Source of the DNA: Salvator merianae
Lineage: Eukaryota > Chordata > Lepidosauria > Squamata > Teiidae
Assembly: GCA_003586115.2 (NCBI GenBank)
Contig: QVOM02000126.1
Span: 10,407,036-10,471,035, forward strand
Direction: 5' to 3'
Length of the DNA: 64,000 nucleotides
Below the pieces are notes generated by a model that searched no databases, had not been told where the DNA came from, and saw nothing but the letters and a program-made list of their open reading frames with translations. How positions within the stretch are numbered: position 1 is the first letter of the stretch; every line of letters begins with the position of its first letter. The position numbers and the translations under genes were made by a program. Shown in pieces: positions 32,995 through 44,592 of the stretch.

Positions 32995-33063
32995 ATATCC
33001 TTGCCTTGGTGTGCCCTATGCCACTGAGATGTGTATGCAGCCTTAGAAATCACAAGTTTTCCT

Positions 33064-33510
33064 AAGAACATAAGATGAACCCTGCTAGATCAGGCCATGA
33101 CCCATCTAGTGCAGCATCCTGTTTCACACAGTGGCCCATCAATGGCTTCTGGGCATCTCAAGCAGAAGACAAAGGCAAAACCTTCACCTGCTCTTGACTC
33201 CCCACAAATGGTTTTACAGACATCCTGCCTGTCTCTCCAACCTGGAGGCAGTACATAGGCAACCATTCTAGTAGCCATTGATACACCTGACCTCCATGAA
33301 TCTGTCCAATCCGTTCTTAAAGCTGTCCAGGCTGATGGCTGTCACCACCTCATCCGGTAATAAATTCCACAGACCGACGACCCTCTGGGTGAAAAAAATG
33401 CTTCCCCTTGTTGGTTCTAACTCTCCTGCCCATCAGCTTCATAGAGCGCCCCCTGGTCCTAGTGTTGTGCAATAGAGGAAATAATTTTTATCTATTTGCC
33501 TTTTCAGTAA
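33064..33510 (-). mobile_element. CR1-type retroposon fragment
   Basis: The plus strand shows AAGAACATAAGATGAACCCTG, GGCAGTACATAGGCAACC, ACCTCCATGAATCTGTCCAA, TAATAAATTCCACAGACCG and TCCCCTGGTCCTAGTGTT-like phrases in the order expected for the reverse complement of a CR1 3' half, covering the 3' UTR and the last part of ORF2. Confidence 0.85.
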
Positions 33511-33519
33511 GCACTGCTG

Positions 33520-33665
33520 TTTGTAACCACTGAGCTGGTGTTGATTCCCTGAGACTCTGTGCATGCATCTGGCCAGTTTTCTTGGCAGACGCAGAAGTGA
33601 AGATTCGAACTGAGAGACTCCTGGATTCTAGCCTAGCACTCTTAACCACTCCTTCACCAAGGCTA
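33520..33665 (-). mobile_element. tRNA-headed SINE remnant
   Basis: The minus strand carries AGTTCGAATCTTCAC, a B-box-like word, preceded by GGTTAAGAGTGCTAGGCTAG in A-box position. The TTTTCTTGGCAGACGCAGAAG phrase is shared with the SINE at 35062-35312. Confidence 0.5.
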
Positions 33666-34142
33666 TAAGTGGTAGCCAAAGAGAGAGTAGATACTGCACT
33701 GAACTTGCAACTCTCTGATTCTTGGGCAGCTGTGCTACTGCTGTGCACCATGCAGGTGCAAAGAAAGTTTTGGGACCCTCATGCTTACCGATTTGTAGTT
33801 CATTTCGGGGGGGGGAGAAACAACAAACCACTGTACAAGCAAAAGATGGGTTAGCCACTTTTCAATAAGCCATACTTTCCCTCAGCATTGGCTAATTTGT
33901 GAACCAAGAGGTTTTGCATGGAAAGCAAGTCTGAGTTGGGAACAAAGTAAATTTCAGACAAGGTACAATACATACAGTTCAGTTTTTGAAGCCTCATCCA
34001 ACTGAAGCGGAGCTGTAGGGGGCAGAGAGGAGAGGGAATTAGGTTTTTAAAGTTATTTAAGTCATTTAGGAAATGGTCATCTTCTGTAAAGTACAGGCCT
34101 TTGATTCTTCAGGCAACACTCCTGCTGTTTCTTTTTAAGGAA

Positions 34143-34181
<39 letters not shown>

Positions 34182-34407
34182 CTGCTACCACTTCGTGGGC
34201 TTTTCTTAAGCAGAATTCTGTGTACAGTACTAGATGGGCAACTCAATGGTGTCTTTCTCTGCATCCGCTGATGTTCATCTGGGAAATGGTTCCTCTGCGT
34301 GTTTAATTCGAGAGGCACCTTGGCTGTGGAAATGCTTTGGAAAAGGTTGGGGTGAAAAGGGAGAAGGAGGATTTATTTATTTATTTATTTCTCTCTCCAG
34401 CTGATTC
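33666..34407. other. unassigned DNA with (GA)n microsatellite
   Basis: A pure GA run lies at about 34145-34178, a poly-G run near 33806-33815 and an ATTT run at 34371-34390. No gene seen. Confidence 0.5.
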
Positions 34408-35054
34408 CACATGGCCTCAGTGCAGATTAGAACTGCAAGAACTGCTGGAAAGGTGACATGTGGTCCTGTCAACTGCCTCACAGGTTTCTCTCTGGATTTT
34501 CCATGAGGGTTTCCTCCTTTCTTTCCCTTGAGGTGGATCACCCTAGCTGGTCTGTTCTTATGGGGGGGGGGGGTCCAGCAGGTGGATGAGCTCCCGTGTC
34601 CCGGAACAACCCCATCTGCATTTGGATGGTTGTTCCAGGAACAGTCGCTCAAGAGGGAGGAACCGTTCCCCCCTCGGCTGCCCTGCAACGAGTTTGTCTG
34701 CCCTAGAGCCTGCTGCAAGGGACTCTGAAAGCCAGGAACGGAAGTTCCTGGCCTTGGAGCCATCGGGTGACTCATTTCGGCGGCGCGATTTGGTGTGCTG
34801 CTGAAATGGGTCTTTCTGCTACATTGGAACAGGGATACAGTCACTCTTCCACACACTTCCCTGTTCTGTTCCAGAGGATCCTGGACCACCGGTAGATCTA
34901 CCAGTATCCCAAACTAGGTGGCCATTTTGACTTCCTAGACTAGGCAATGCTCCAATGGAGTGGCCTATCTCTCCCGCTACAGAGTGTGGGAGAGAGAGGC
35001 CCAGAACAGGGTTAAGCTTTACACTGTTCAGTTTTAAAAGCGCAGAAAGGTTCC
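34408..35054. mobile_element. GGCC-TIR element, subtype M
   Basis: M landmarks: CCAGGAACGGAAGTTCCTGG foldback, TTTCGGCGGCGCGATTTGGTG, CTGAAATGGGTC, GGTAGATCTACCAGTATCCC and AGTGTGGGAGAGAGAGGCCC. The outer limits are approximate (GGCCTCAGTGCAGATT on the left, AAAGCGCAGAAAGGTTCC on the right). A 170-codon minus frame inside it is fortuitous. Confidence 0.5.
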
Positions 35055-35061
35055 TCTACGG

Positions 35062-35312
35062 AGTTTTCTTGGCTGGCAGAGATACAGAAGTGGTTTGCCA
35101 TTGCCTACACCTGTGGAGAAGCTGGAGATTGAACCGGCAACCCTCTGCTTTCCAGGCAGTTTGCTCTACCACTGAGCTACAGCCATGGGCCCCTCTACGC
35201 AGTTTTCTTAGCAGAGATACAGAAGTGGTTTGCCACTGCCTACTTCTGGGGAACGGCTGGGGGCTGAATCTTTGACCCTTTGCTTTCCAGGCAGTTTGTT
35301 CTGCCAATAACG
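35062..35312 (-). mobile_element. two head-to-tail tRNA-like SINE units
   Basis: On the minus strand the unit ending near 35188 reads GGCTGTAGCTCAGTGGTAGA, then GCAAACTGCCTGGAAAGCAG, then GGTTGCCGGTTCAATC: A box, anticodon-stem-like hairpin and B box. A weaker second unit at 35195-35310 repeats the CAGAAGTGGTTTGCCACTGCC and CTTTCCAGGCAG phrases. No functional tRNA is called, because the acceptor stem is absent and the body is SINE sequence. Confidence 0.7.
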
Positions 35313-36190
35313 GTACTGAGGAGGCATTGCCTGTCTTATAAACTACACCTCCCCAAACTGCCTATTGTACATGGCTGTACAGATATAGGAGTCCTGGCCC
35401 CTTTTCTATGTGGCTATTTGTGCCCATTCTGTTTTCCCTTCTCCCATGCCTATTGAAGGGCCAATTCCCTTCCCCGCTGTGCTTCTGACTACCTCCAAGA
35501 AAATTTAAAATGCTTTGAACATCTGGCAGTTACAAAACTAGGTTTAGGAACGTAGATTTCGTTTATGTAATTTAATCTGTTCTCAGAATCTGGATTTCCT
35601 GAGCACGAGAGATTTTGTTTTGTTATATAATTGTAAGGGGAAAGGAAGGGTTTATGCCCTTTGCTATATGTTTTTAGAAAGAGGATTTGTAAAGTCTATT
35701 TGTGGCTGCTACACAAAACAGAGGCACAGGAGGGTTATCTTAAGGAAAAGAGGACAGAGTTTCTGCACCATTAATAGTTGTGCAAGGAAGTCCAACAGGT
35801 GATGTTACCAGCTATATCCGTTGAAATTCCTTCTTCTATATGGCTGCTTTAGGTATAGGATGACTTGTTCAGTTCTTTAAAGAAATACAGTAATTCCCAC
35901 TGCTTTCCTTTTTTTGTAGCATTTTCCCACCCTTGGGATTAATTGAAACACTTCAATGCAAAGAAAAGATTAATAACCTTTGACTCAGGCAGGTTACGCA
36001 TGCCAGCAGAAACAATGAAATAACTTCACTGCAGTGGCAGCATGCTATTTGGATGCCCGTTGCTCTTCCTGGTGATAGGAACATCAAAACTGGGGAACTT
36101 TCGTTCCTTGGTTCGATGTTTCCACCTGGGGCTTTTGGCAGCGCACAGGAAATAGTTGTGCAAGTCAGCTATTTTCCCGCCTCTGCAAAC
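35313..36190. other. unassigned DNA
   Basis: No gene or nameable repeat seen. Confidence 0.4.
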
Positions 36191-36520
36191 TAAGGGTCTT
36201 TCTGCACTTACCTTGCCATGATTCTGATCACTGAATCTGGACTAGCAATGCCACCTGGCCCGGATCACGGCAAGGCTTGGACTGGAGCAGCGTTGCCTGC
36301 ATGGCGATGATTATGTCAATGGAACAGGTTGCCATAGGTGATGGTGAGCTCTCCTTCGCTGGAGGTCTTCAAGGAGAGGCTGGACAAACATCTGTCTGGG
36401 ATGGTTTAATGAATCCTGCATTGAGCAGGGGGTTGGACCTGATGACCCTGGAGGTCCCTTCCAACTCTATGATTCTATGACTACCAAAGTGTGCTGCCAA
36501 AATGGCGCCCCCAGGGGAGG
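36191..36520 (+). mobile_element. GGCC-TIR M fragment interrupted by a CR1 3' end
   Basis: GGGTCTTTCTGCACTTACC opens an M element. A CR1 tail at 36319-36481 (CTCTCCTTCGCTGGAGGTC, GACCCTGGAGGTCCCTTCC, CTATGATTCTATGA) interrupts it. M text resumes with CTACCAAAGTGTGCTGCC and is then lost in a GGA-rich run. Confidence 0.65.
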
Positions 36521-36830
36521 CAGAGGGAAGGAAGAAAAGAAGGGAGGGAGAAAGAGGAAGCGAGAATGGAAGGAAGGGGGAAGGGAGGAAGGAAAGTAGC
36601 AGCTGCTATGTTTGAGTTTTTTATACAGTCATCAAATTTTAATCGGTGTGCGCATTTAGTCAATTAGTTGAAGAATTAGTCAATTAGATCTGCATAAACT
36701 GGCATGTAAGAAAAGGGCACACTCTGTTGCTAAATTATACATGCATTTCTCATCACAAACATTCTTTTAATGAAGGCTTCCCTCTCTCTCCCTCCCTCTC
36801 TCTCACTCTCTCTCGCTCTCCCTCCATCCG
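36521..36830. repeat. purine-rich run and (CT)n microsatellite
   Basis: GGA/GAAG-rich sequence at 36515-36600 and a CTCTCTC/CCCTCC run at 36779-36829. The A/T-rich stretch between is unassigned. Confidence 0.6.
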
Positions 36831-37300
36831 AGGCCCTTTCCGCATTCCCCCTGCCATCACTGTTCCAGCAACCCAACCCATACTGGTCCATCTGCACTCA
36901 GACAGCCTGTTCTGCTTCAGGCCGTCAGCTGCCTCCGAAGAGCCCTCAGAGGTTGTGCAGAGAACGTGAAGGCTGAGAACGCATGTTTCTGGCCTAGCTG
37001 TTTTTTGGAGCGGAGTCACTTCTGCCGGCACCTCCTAGAGCACTGCCGACATGAGTGCCCCATAGTATAATGGACCACAGGGGCATGTCATCCTCACGCC
37101 TCTGTCCTGGACCGGTTGTAGACCTCACCATTGAAATCTACAGCCATACTGGGCTAGAGTGCCATTTTGAGAACCCTAGCCCGATCCATGTTTCAACCAA
37201 TGCAGACAAAGCATGACTGCCGTAGTCTGCACTAGTATGCAGACAGCAGGCTCTTCTTCCAGGATATATTGCAGAATAAGCCCAATGCACAAAGGACCCA
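36831..37300. mobile_element. GGCC-TIR element, M-like, diverged
   Basis: Opens GAGGCCCTTTCCGCATTCC and ends near AATGCACAAAGGACCC. It contains TGCCGGCACCTCCTAGAG and a GCAGACTACGGCAGTC-like inverted pair. Assignment rests mainly on the ends. Confidence 0.4.
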
Positions 37301-37429
37301 AGTGAATGGAGAGATGTATCTGTGTACACAGTTTGAAAAATATAAATGTTGAAAAATATAATGTAGTAGTACCTGAAGGAGCACCTTACTCTCCCAGCCT
37401 TAGATCTTAAAAAAAAAAAGGCCTACTCT

Positions 37430-38045
37430 GGGTACCCCGATCAGATAAAGTAAAGCAAGTGGCCACAAGAGAAGGGCCTTATCAGTGGTGACACCCAGGC
37501 TCTGAACTACCTTCCCAGAGAAGTCTATCTAGTAACAAACTTAGATGCCTTTAGATGTCAGGTGGACACTCTTTTATTTATACAGGTATTTTTAGAGGTT
37601 TACCTAGTTGTATTTGTTTTTAAAATCTGTTCTTTTGATTACATTATTTTATATATTGTTTATATATGCACATGTGTGCATTGGCCAAGGAACTGAGGTC
37701 TGCTGGGGAGGCTCTTCTTGCCATTCCATCATTTGATGAACTGCATATGGCAGAGTCAAGAAAGAGGGGCTTCTCTGCTGTAGTACCAAGCTATGGAATA
37801 GTGCCCCCATGGAGATACACACTTACCCACCTTTTGATACTTATTAAAATATTACCTTTCGATACGGGAATTTGGTGAGTGACACTACTGTAATTTCTGA
37901 TTGTTAATTTTATCTGGATTTTGTAGTATATTTTAGAATTTCTTTGTTGTTTTTGTTGTTTGTTCTTTTTATTATTATTTTTGTGAACTGCTTTGAGACC
38001 ATGCATAGGGTGGTATACAAATATCAAATAAAATAAATATATTTA
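37430..38045 (+). mobile_element. L2-type LINE 3' ends (two pieces)
   Basis: At 37460-37600 a frame reads EKGLISGDTQALNYLPREVY. At 37666-37878 another reads LLAIPSFDELHMAESRKRG, FSAVVPSYGIVPP and LLILIKILPF. Both match the C-terminus of L2 ORF2 (RAFSVAAP.LWN.LP...FR..LKTWLF). The tail is TTTGAGACCATGCATAGGG, then GGTATACAAAT and (AATAAA)n, as in L2 3' ends. Confidence 0.75.
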
Positions 38046-38491
38046 TTTTTAAAAGAATTATGTAAGCTCCCCAAAGAATGTTTGAATATTTGGTGGCTTT
38101 AGAAATCTAGTAAATAAAATAAATGATTTTTACAGTTTTAGGACACAAACATCCAGGAAAAATCCCTGCAGAAATCAACGCAGCACCATGCATGGATTGG
38201 CTGCAGGGATGAAAATTAAGTGGGTTTTAAAACAACCCCACTGCCAACAAAATGACGTAATTTTTTCACCCTTAATGATGAAGCAGTCTAGTACTTTTGA
38301 ACATTTGATCACTGAAGCTGGGGACAATTTTGGTCAGTTCAAAATTATGCACGACCAACTCCATTTTGAAACTCAAGAAAGGGTGTTGGGACTCTCTTTA
38401 TATCTTCAAAATTTGTTCACAAATGAAGACAGGCCTCTCAGAGAATGGGCATCTGAGGAAAACTCTTAAAAGTGTCACCGAAAGAGACTTT
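38046..38491. other. unassigned DNA
   Basis: Contains a 93-codon open frame (38188-38469) with no recognisable domain and no promoter or splice context, which I do not call a gene. Confidence 0.4.
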
Positions 38492-39002
38492 GGGCCAGTT
38501 CGCACTTGATTACATTAGAACACTTGCTAGTCAAGTGTGTTTCCACCTTGCAGAGGCCTGAGCATCCAGGAATTGACTACAGTCGCTCCCGATCACTACT
38601 TACTATGAAGCACTAATTAGTGTCCCACAACCTTACCAGGAGGTGATAATCCACCGCACTTACCTGGTGGTGTGGTGACTGGGCTGGTGCAATCAACAGA
38701 TCGGAGCATCGCATGGGCCCAATCCCACAGGCCCAATCAGATGACTGCGCCTGTGCATGCCTGCGCGCTACAATGGTACTGCCAGTCGCCATGGCAACAG
38801 CTGGCCGCTTCCCAGGCACTGCCATGGCGAGGATCAGGCATGGCAACCAACATTCACACCGCAAATGCTGGTAGCTGGCTTCAGGTAAGGCTTCCGGCCA
38901 CGTAGTGCAGACAGTGTCCACACTGCTTGCTCTATTCCACATTAGAATGGGATAATTATCTAAGGTGGAAATTATTCTAAGGTGGAGACTGAGAAAAAGG
39001 CC
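38492..39002 (-). mobile_element. GGCC-TIR element, subtype A (511 bp)
   Basis: Starts GGGCCAGTTCGCACTTGATT and ends ACTGAGAAAAAGGCC. It has CACCTTGCAGAGGCCTGAGC, CGCTCCCGATCACTACTTAC and CATGGCAACAGCTGGCCGC blocks in the same order as the copies at 4046 and 8655, hence the same orientation. Confidence 0.65.
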
Positions 39003-39045
39003 TGTTAACGTGATAAACTAGGCTACAGATGCATCCCCTTTCCAC

Positions 39046-39440
39046 ACTAGGCAGCAGACTAGTCCATGGTCCACTTCTGGGCCTCTTTCATCCACACCTT
39101 AGAACAGACCAGAGAGGCTCACTCCCTTCTAGCTCCTTACACATAGGACAAAGTGTAGACCAGATTAGGACACCCAAAATGGCGTCCCGGTCTGGTCCAC
39201 CAGAGTACTAAAAGTCTACCAGCAAACCGATTTCAGTGTTGCGACAAGGTGCCCAAAATGGGTCTCCCAGAAGCTCCCAAACCCAGGAACTTTTGTTCCT
39301 GGTCTTGAGGGCATTTGGAGGCACCCTGGGCTGGCTGTGAAGCTGGCACAGGCATGTAGACTGGCACAGAACCTATGGGGCCCACCCTACGCCAGAATAG
39401 CAACCTCCAGCACAACTGTGGCCATACACATCTTAATTCT
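39046..39440. mobile_element. GGCC-TIR element, subtype M, truncated by K1
   Basis: M landmarks (CCTTTCCACACTAGGC, CCAGGAACTTTTGTTCCTGG, CCAAAATGGGTCTCCC, TCTGGTCCACCAGA) are cut off where the K element begins at 39441. Confidence 0.55.
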
Positions 39441-40091
39441 GGGCGTGTTCGCACTACAGCGGTAGACCGTTCTTAGGCGCTCACTGGAACGGAGCTTTTG
39501 CACTGCCGTGGGCACGCGGCTCACCCGATCCAAACCCAACCTATCGCGATCCGAACCTGATGTTGGGTAAGGCAAGACAAGTAATTACTTGTCTTGATTC
39601 CGACCTGCGCGATGGAAAACTCCCCTCATCTCGCGTTTCCTGTCCGTCGCTCTGACGTCGGCGGATGTAGACAGCTCTCGCATGCGCCGTTCCTGGCTAC
39701 GAAGACGCCCACCCGCTTCAGAGCGTACTTCGTAAGCGAGGACGAAGCTGCATCCGGTTTTCGCCGTCCTCGCAACGGCTTCGTAATCCAGCCCCTTCCA
39801 TCTATTGCTAGATGCGAAGTCGGCTCCACAGCTTCGGAGCGTGGCCGTAGAAATGACGCCGCTAGGAAAGAGCGCTCCACCAATGGCGAGCATCAGAGGG
39901 AGGGATGTCTGGGCGCCGGTGAAGGTCCAGGAACGGACCTGGTGCCGAAGCATTCGCACTGACGCGGCAGCCGGCTACCTTCGGGTACAGTCTACCACCA
40001 ACGAGTGCGAATGTGCGGAACCGCTCCTCATCTGCACCGGCCTGAAGCATGCTAATTGGAACGTTCTGCTGACCTAAGTGTGAACAGGCCC
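39441..40091 (+). mobile_element. GGCC-TIR element, subtype K, copy 1 (651 bp)
   Basis: Starts GGGCGTGTTCGCACTACAGC and ends CTAAGTGTGAACAGGCCC. It is CpG-rich against CpG-poor surroundings, with CGACCTGCGCGATGG, ACTTCGTAAGCGAGG and CGGCTCCACAGCTTCGG. It contains long overlapping frames on both strands, as GC-rich DNA does, without domain signatures. I see no transposase. Confidence 0.75.
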
Positions 40092-40640
40092 ATTGTTTCT
40101 TTCTTCAGAGCTTGTGTTTGTAGTTTGAACACAAAGCCCGAAAACTGACTTGCGGTCTTCAGAAACACTACACAGCCTGGTGTCAAAAGACGTTTAAAAT
40201 TATTCACTGCTTATTTCTCTGCAACGGACGAACGTTCCCCAGAGATGGCGGAATACATTCTAGTGCCTGAAAAACAGACATTTCTAATCCTCCCTCTCAA
40301 TAGAAGGCGGCAAATCTAAATAAACTAACAATTTGCTCGCTCTTTTGATAAACCTCTAAAATCTACCACCTGAGGCAATTGGCTTCACTAGCAAGCAGAC
40401 AGATCTTGAGCTTGGCTCTCACTTTCTGTGGAGTTCTGAAGTTCTTTCAGCACCTGCCAAATATTTTCAAGCATGCATAAGCCTCAATAGCGGATGCTTT
40501 TCCCACTTCTGTGTGCTGGAAAAAGACTCGCATACAGAATCACTGATGGCAAAGAAGAAAGCTCAAAAGCACCTCCAAGACGGTAGTGTGCGGCCCTCGT
40601 GTTCTCATCCCATCTCTGATCTGCCTTTTCTAGAGTAGGC
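40092..40640. other. unassigned DNA
   Basis: No gene or nameable repeat seen. Confidence 0.4.
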
Positions 40641-40644
40641 CCCA

Positions 40645-40740
40645 TCCAGACAGGGCCTAAAATGTGGGATTATCCTGGAGCTGTGTTGGGATTGCCACAC
40701 GCCTCCGTGGCAATCCCAAACTTGCAGGACTGTTGTGAAG
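40645..40740. mobile_element. small palindromic element, family N
   Basis: GGATTATCCTGGAGCTGTGT, then GGGATTGCCACAC and its near inverse GTGGCAATCCCAA. The same palindrome occurs near 57775-57850 and 61493-61560, so it is a dispersed foldback family. Confidence 0.6.
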
Positions 40741-40785
40741 ACAAAAGAGAGAGGAGGACAGTAATATCCATCACTCTGAGCTATT

Positions 40786-41215
40786 TATTTATTTATTTAT
40801 TCATTCATTCATTCATTCATTCCATGACATTTATATCCCACCCTATACCAAGGGTCTCAAGGATGGGTTACCAAAACAGAAGTGGATTATAAAGGGAGTT
40901 TCCACTTAACACAGTCCTTCCGGACCTCCAGAAATGATTCTGATAAAGTCTTCCTGCAAAGGCTGGATGCGCAGCCACTCCTAAGTCTGAGATCCTGCAG
41001 TGAGGGACAGCTGATAGCTTCAGCTATCCAGAATGCCTGAGGGGAGCATTACCAGGCCTTCTCAGTGGTGGCACCAACCTTATGGAATAAATAGCCATCA
41101 AATGCAAGACAAGTCGTTTTAAGTCAATCTATTTTATCTGCTCTTACAATGATTTTATTCTGACCCACCCTGAGACACTTGGGTATAAGGCAGGATAGAA
41201 ATATAAATAAATAAA
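40786..41215. mobile_element. L2-type tails in both orientations
   Basis: At 40786-40870 (minus) an (ATTC)n run leads into CATTTATATCCCACCCTATACC, the reverse of an L2 tail. At about 40980-41215 (plus) there is AGGCCTTCTCAGTGGTGGCACC followed by CTGACCCACCCTGAGACACTTG, GGATAGAAATA and (AATA)n, an L2 3' end. Confidence 0.65.
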
Positions 41216-42420
41216 TAAGTCGCTTCCCTGTGTATTTTCAGAAAACTACTACAGCACTACATTTCTCCTTGGCATCACACTTTGAACAGTCCCTCCGAGT
41301 CAGTTCCAATTCTTACATGCCAAAATGTTTTAAATCTTTATTGCACTGCATTTGAACTGTGTATTATTAATGACCTGGTAACTGATTAAAGGACAGGCAG
41401 CGGAGAGGCAACATAGAGACAGTTTGATATGATTTATTCATAGATGGGCCCATCAAACTGAAGCTGTGGATGCAATCAGACAGGGCTTTTCCACTTTAAG
41501 AAAAAGTGTCCCTTCTGTAGATGCACAAAAAAAGGTCATTTAAACTGTTAAACAAATAATACCACCTAATTTTTCCTCACTTCAGTGTTTTTCACCTCCA
41601 AGTCTGGCAATACCTTCCTGACAATGAGTTGTTGTCAGTGACTGATCACTCATCTGCCTGGTTTTCCACCACACTGACTGGTCAGTCACTGGTAGCATTT
41701 GTTCCCATACTGTGATTAACTACAGTTATAAAAAACCCCACCCAATACAACTAAAAGAATCACTCTCGATGTTATTTAGCCCCATATGAGGAAGGGGCGC
41801 CCATTCCCAGGCCTCAGGATGGGGTAAGGCAATTTTAGGAATTTTATGTCTGTCCTTACAGCCTCAAGTTTGCCCAGAGGGCGTCTCATTCAGCATGTCT
41901 GATCACACCCTGTGATCAGCACTAGAAGAGCAGGATGGGGCCAGAAAGTGGGATCTTGCTCCTCTGCACCCTAGGACCCCAGACTGCATTCGCACACATT
42001 AAAAAAGCAGCTCAAAAGCAGCTCAGAGGCCATATCATGGGGGCACTTGGAACCCCTCCCACCTCTAATTCACATTAAATGCCAGAGAATGCTCTTTGGA
42101 AGTGCCTTTTCTGGCCTTTAGTGTGAATTAAGGCACTAGCATGCACCCGCTACCAGCTCTTAAGCTGCTTTTGAGCCATTTTTAATTTTAACTGCACGCA
42201 GGATGCAGCCTATATTGCCTCTGTCTTTCTCTAGTTCCCACAGTTTTGCCAGAAGTGGGGTAAAGGGTCCTCTGGCCTCAGGAGAAAACTTCTGTGCGAT
42301 TCTGAGCAGGACTGTGCCCAGGGTGGAATGGGCAAAGAAAAGCCAAATGGCTTCTCTTCCCACGTAGACCAAGACCAAAAGCATGCACAGAGTGCAGTTA
42401 TAAACTCCAGCCTCAGCAGC
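41216..42420. other. unassigned DNA
   Basis: An imperfect inverted pair (ATTAAAAAAGCAGCTCAAAAGC near 41998 and GCTGCTTTTGAGCCATTTTTAAT near 42163) frames a possible foldback of about 190 bp. No gene seen. Confidence 0.4.
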
Positions 42421-42439
42421 CAGCAAATGCTCCAAAGGA

Positions 42440-42720
42440 GGACGACAACAATGATGAGGAAGAAGAAGAAGAGGAGGAGGAGTTGTTGGTTTTTGTACCC
42501 TGCTTTTTTCACCCTGAGGGGACTTAAAATGGCTGACAAACTTCCTGTTCTTCTCCCCACAACAGACACCTTGTGAGGCAGGTGGGGCTGTGAGAACTCA
42601 GCACAGAGCTGTGACGAGCCCAAGGTCACCCAGCTGGCTTCGTGCAGAGTGCAGACTCGAACCGGGAGAGTTCCAGATAAGAGTCTGACACACTAACCAC
42701 AAGGCCAAACTGGAGCCCCC
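42440..42720 (-). mobile_element. tRNA-headed core SINE (MIR-like arrangement)
   Basis: Minus strand order: GGCCTTGTGGTTAGTGTG (A box), CCCGGTTCGAGTCTGC (B box), then AGCTGGGTGACCTTGGGCTC, the phrase typical of the vertebrate core-SINE domain, then a tail with CAGGGTACAAAAACC and (TCC/TTC)n. Confidence 0.85.
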
Positions 42721-43838
42721 CTTTGCTTCCTGCCCCCCACCTAAAAGCTGACTGGTTCAATGGCAGCCATGCGTCTAGTCCAGAGGAACGCTTTAGACCC
42801 TCTTGAGACATTTCAGGAACGTTTTTCCCGGGTGCGAAGGCGTGCCAGGGAGACGGCACTTGGCACGTATCTCAGCGTTGCTTGGCGTTCTGCTGGAATG
42901 TCACGCTCCTTTCATGACCCTCCACCCTTACGAATTACTGTTCTCTTTGCCTCGAGTATCCTCTTCAAAAGCTCACAGCTGGCAAGAGACAAATCAGAGA
43001 TGGCGGTCAGACGCTCCCTGCAAACAATCGCCTTACATAATCGTCTTTGCTAGTTTGCGGCAGGAAGAGCACAGTTGTCTGATGCCTGTTCCTCTTCGCT
43101 TTCATCGCCGGCAAAGGGTTTATCGTGCCCCAACCTTTCTTAATTTGCTACAAGCTGCGCTGCGCCTTGAGGAATGGGTTCTGTCTCCCCCACCGCCTTT
43201 ACGACCCAGGTTTTAATCAGTAGCCTGGGCTTCTCTCAGCCTCCTCCTGTAATTACTTTTCACATTCCCAAGAACAGGTCCGGCGGATATCACCCTGCCC
43301 ATCGCTTAAATCACCCTCTGTCCCAACTCACTCAGCCCCAGCGGCCTTAGGTTGTGCCAAACAGAACATTACACTTAAGACAATAAACGCCATGGCCCTG
43401 CTGGGTAAAGCAATGAATCACTTCTCATTAAACACACACAGTCTATGGCTTTAAAATGAGGAAACAGACAGGATCAGGTCGTGGCCAGAAGCATGGAAAC
43501 CAGGAGCATCCTTCAGATACTGCACCGGTTTGCTGCACTTCCGGTTCCTAATTCAAGGCATCCAATCACAGAAATGTTCTGCTACAACAAGGGCCTCTCC
43601 CTGGATCCCCAGGGTTTAAACATGGCATTGATCCAGCAAATGTGTTATCTCCTTAAAGGGAGAAAGGACAAATCCATTCAGTCACTCCTTGCTGGAGAAG
43701 AACCTAACCCTATCTTATCTACATTTTGGGTGGAAAATAAAAATGGCAAGCCTGTAAGAATAAAAGAAGGGGCAGATCTACTTGGATTCTCAGAAAAGCT
43801 TAGTAAATTGTCTTAAACTAGCAAGGGATTATGGGCTT
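42721..43838. other. unassigned DNA
   Basis: Somewhat higher in GC at 42.76-43.2 kb, with overlapping open frames of 97 and 137 codons and another of 111 codons at 43481-43816. None has a domain I recognise. There are no convincing splice sites, so I do not call exons. Confidence 0.4.
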
Positions 43839-43947
43839 AGAATCATAGAGTTGGAAGGGGCCTCCAAGGTCATCAAGTCCAACCCCCTGCTCAATGCAGG
43901 ATCCATTAAACTATCCCAGACAAATATCTGTCCAGCCTCTCCTTAAA
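43839..43947 (-). mobile_element. CR1 3' end
   Basis: The plus strand reads AGAATCATAGAGTTGGAAGG, then TCCAACCCCCTGCTCAATGC, then CAGACAAATATCTGTCC. It is cut off at CTCTCCTTAAA by the following transposon. Confidence 0.85.
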
Positions 43948-44592
43948 GTGCTTGTTTGCACTTTACCCGTAGTGAGCAATCAGACACTCACCGGGTAAGT
44001 GCATCTGCAAAGCCCTGCCACTGCAGCGTCCAGGAGCGTCTCCAGCCGCTCCCAAACACTACTAGCTGTGGACAACAAAATCGTGGTCCACAGCTTGATC
44101 GGGAGCAGCTGGATTGTTCCCAGTCAGCAGTGTTCACACCCTCTTCTGAGTGCAAACGCTGCGAGTTAGCAGCATGGCGCAGCTGCAGTTGCACAGTCAC
44201 GCACTGCGTCCCCGATCACCATGGCAACAGCTGTCAGGGCAGTCATGCTGGTCATCCACACTGCGAGTGTTGGAGGCCTGGTAAGAGGCTGTTCCAGTCC
44301 TCGCAGTGTGGATGGCCACTGCATCATGGGGTCTTGTACAGCCTAGAATAGTATTATTATCAGTCGCAGCTCGTCGCTTTAAGCGCAAGTGTTCACAAGC
44401 CACGGGAAAGGGCGATCGCTGGCCGTGGGGGACCCTAGTGTCGCAGCAGGCCGCTGCAAGACCCACCCAGGGAGGGGCGTGGTTTTGCAGTCAGAAATCG
44501 CCCCTTTCCACGGCTTGCGAACATTCGTGCTTAAAGCGACGAGCTGTCACTGATTATTATACCATTCTAGGCTGTCAAGTGCAAACAGGCCC
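43948..44592 (-). mobile_element. GGCC-TIR element, subtype A, carrying a hAT-J
   Basis: Starts near GCTTGTTTGCACTTTACCC and ends CAAGTGCAAACAGGCCC. The A-type interior is interrupted by the hAT-J at 44361-44552. Confidence 0.65.
44361..44552. mobile_element. hAT-J element (192 bp) with perfect 8-bp TSD
   Basis: Starts CAGTCGCAGCTCGTCGCTTTAA and ends TTAAAGCGACGAGCTGTCACTG. Exact ATTATTAT duplications flank it (44353-44360 and 44553-44560). The centre has CGCAGCAGGCCGCTGCAAGA. This is the cleanest evidence that the family is hAT-like. Confidence 0.95.

Noticed and set aside
35110..35188. Possible tRNA gene on the minus strand
   Set aside because: The A and B boxes are good, but there is no closed acceptor stem and the flanks are SINE body with a second degenerate unit.
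39594..39962. GC-rich 122-codon frame and apparent CpG island
   Set aside because: It lies entirely within K copy 1, which has terminal inverted repeats and three sister copies in the window.
42760..43216. Overlapping frames of 97 and 137 codons in a modest GC rise
   Set aside because: No domain, no convincing acceptor/donor pair, and two frames are open at once.
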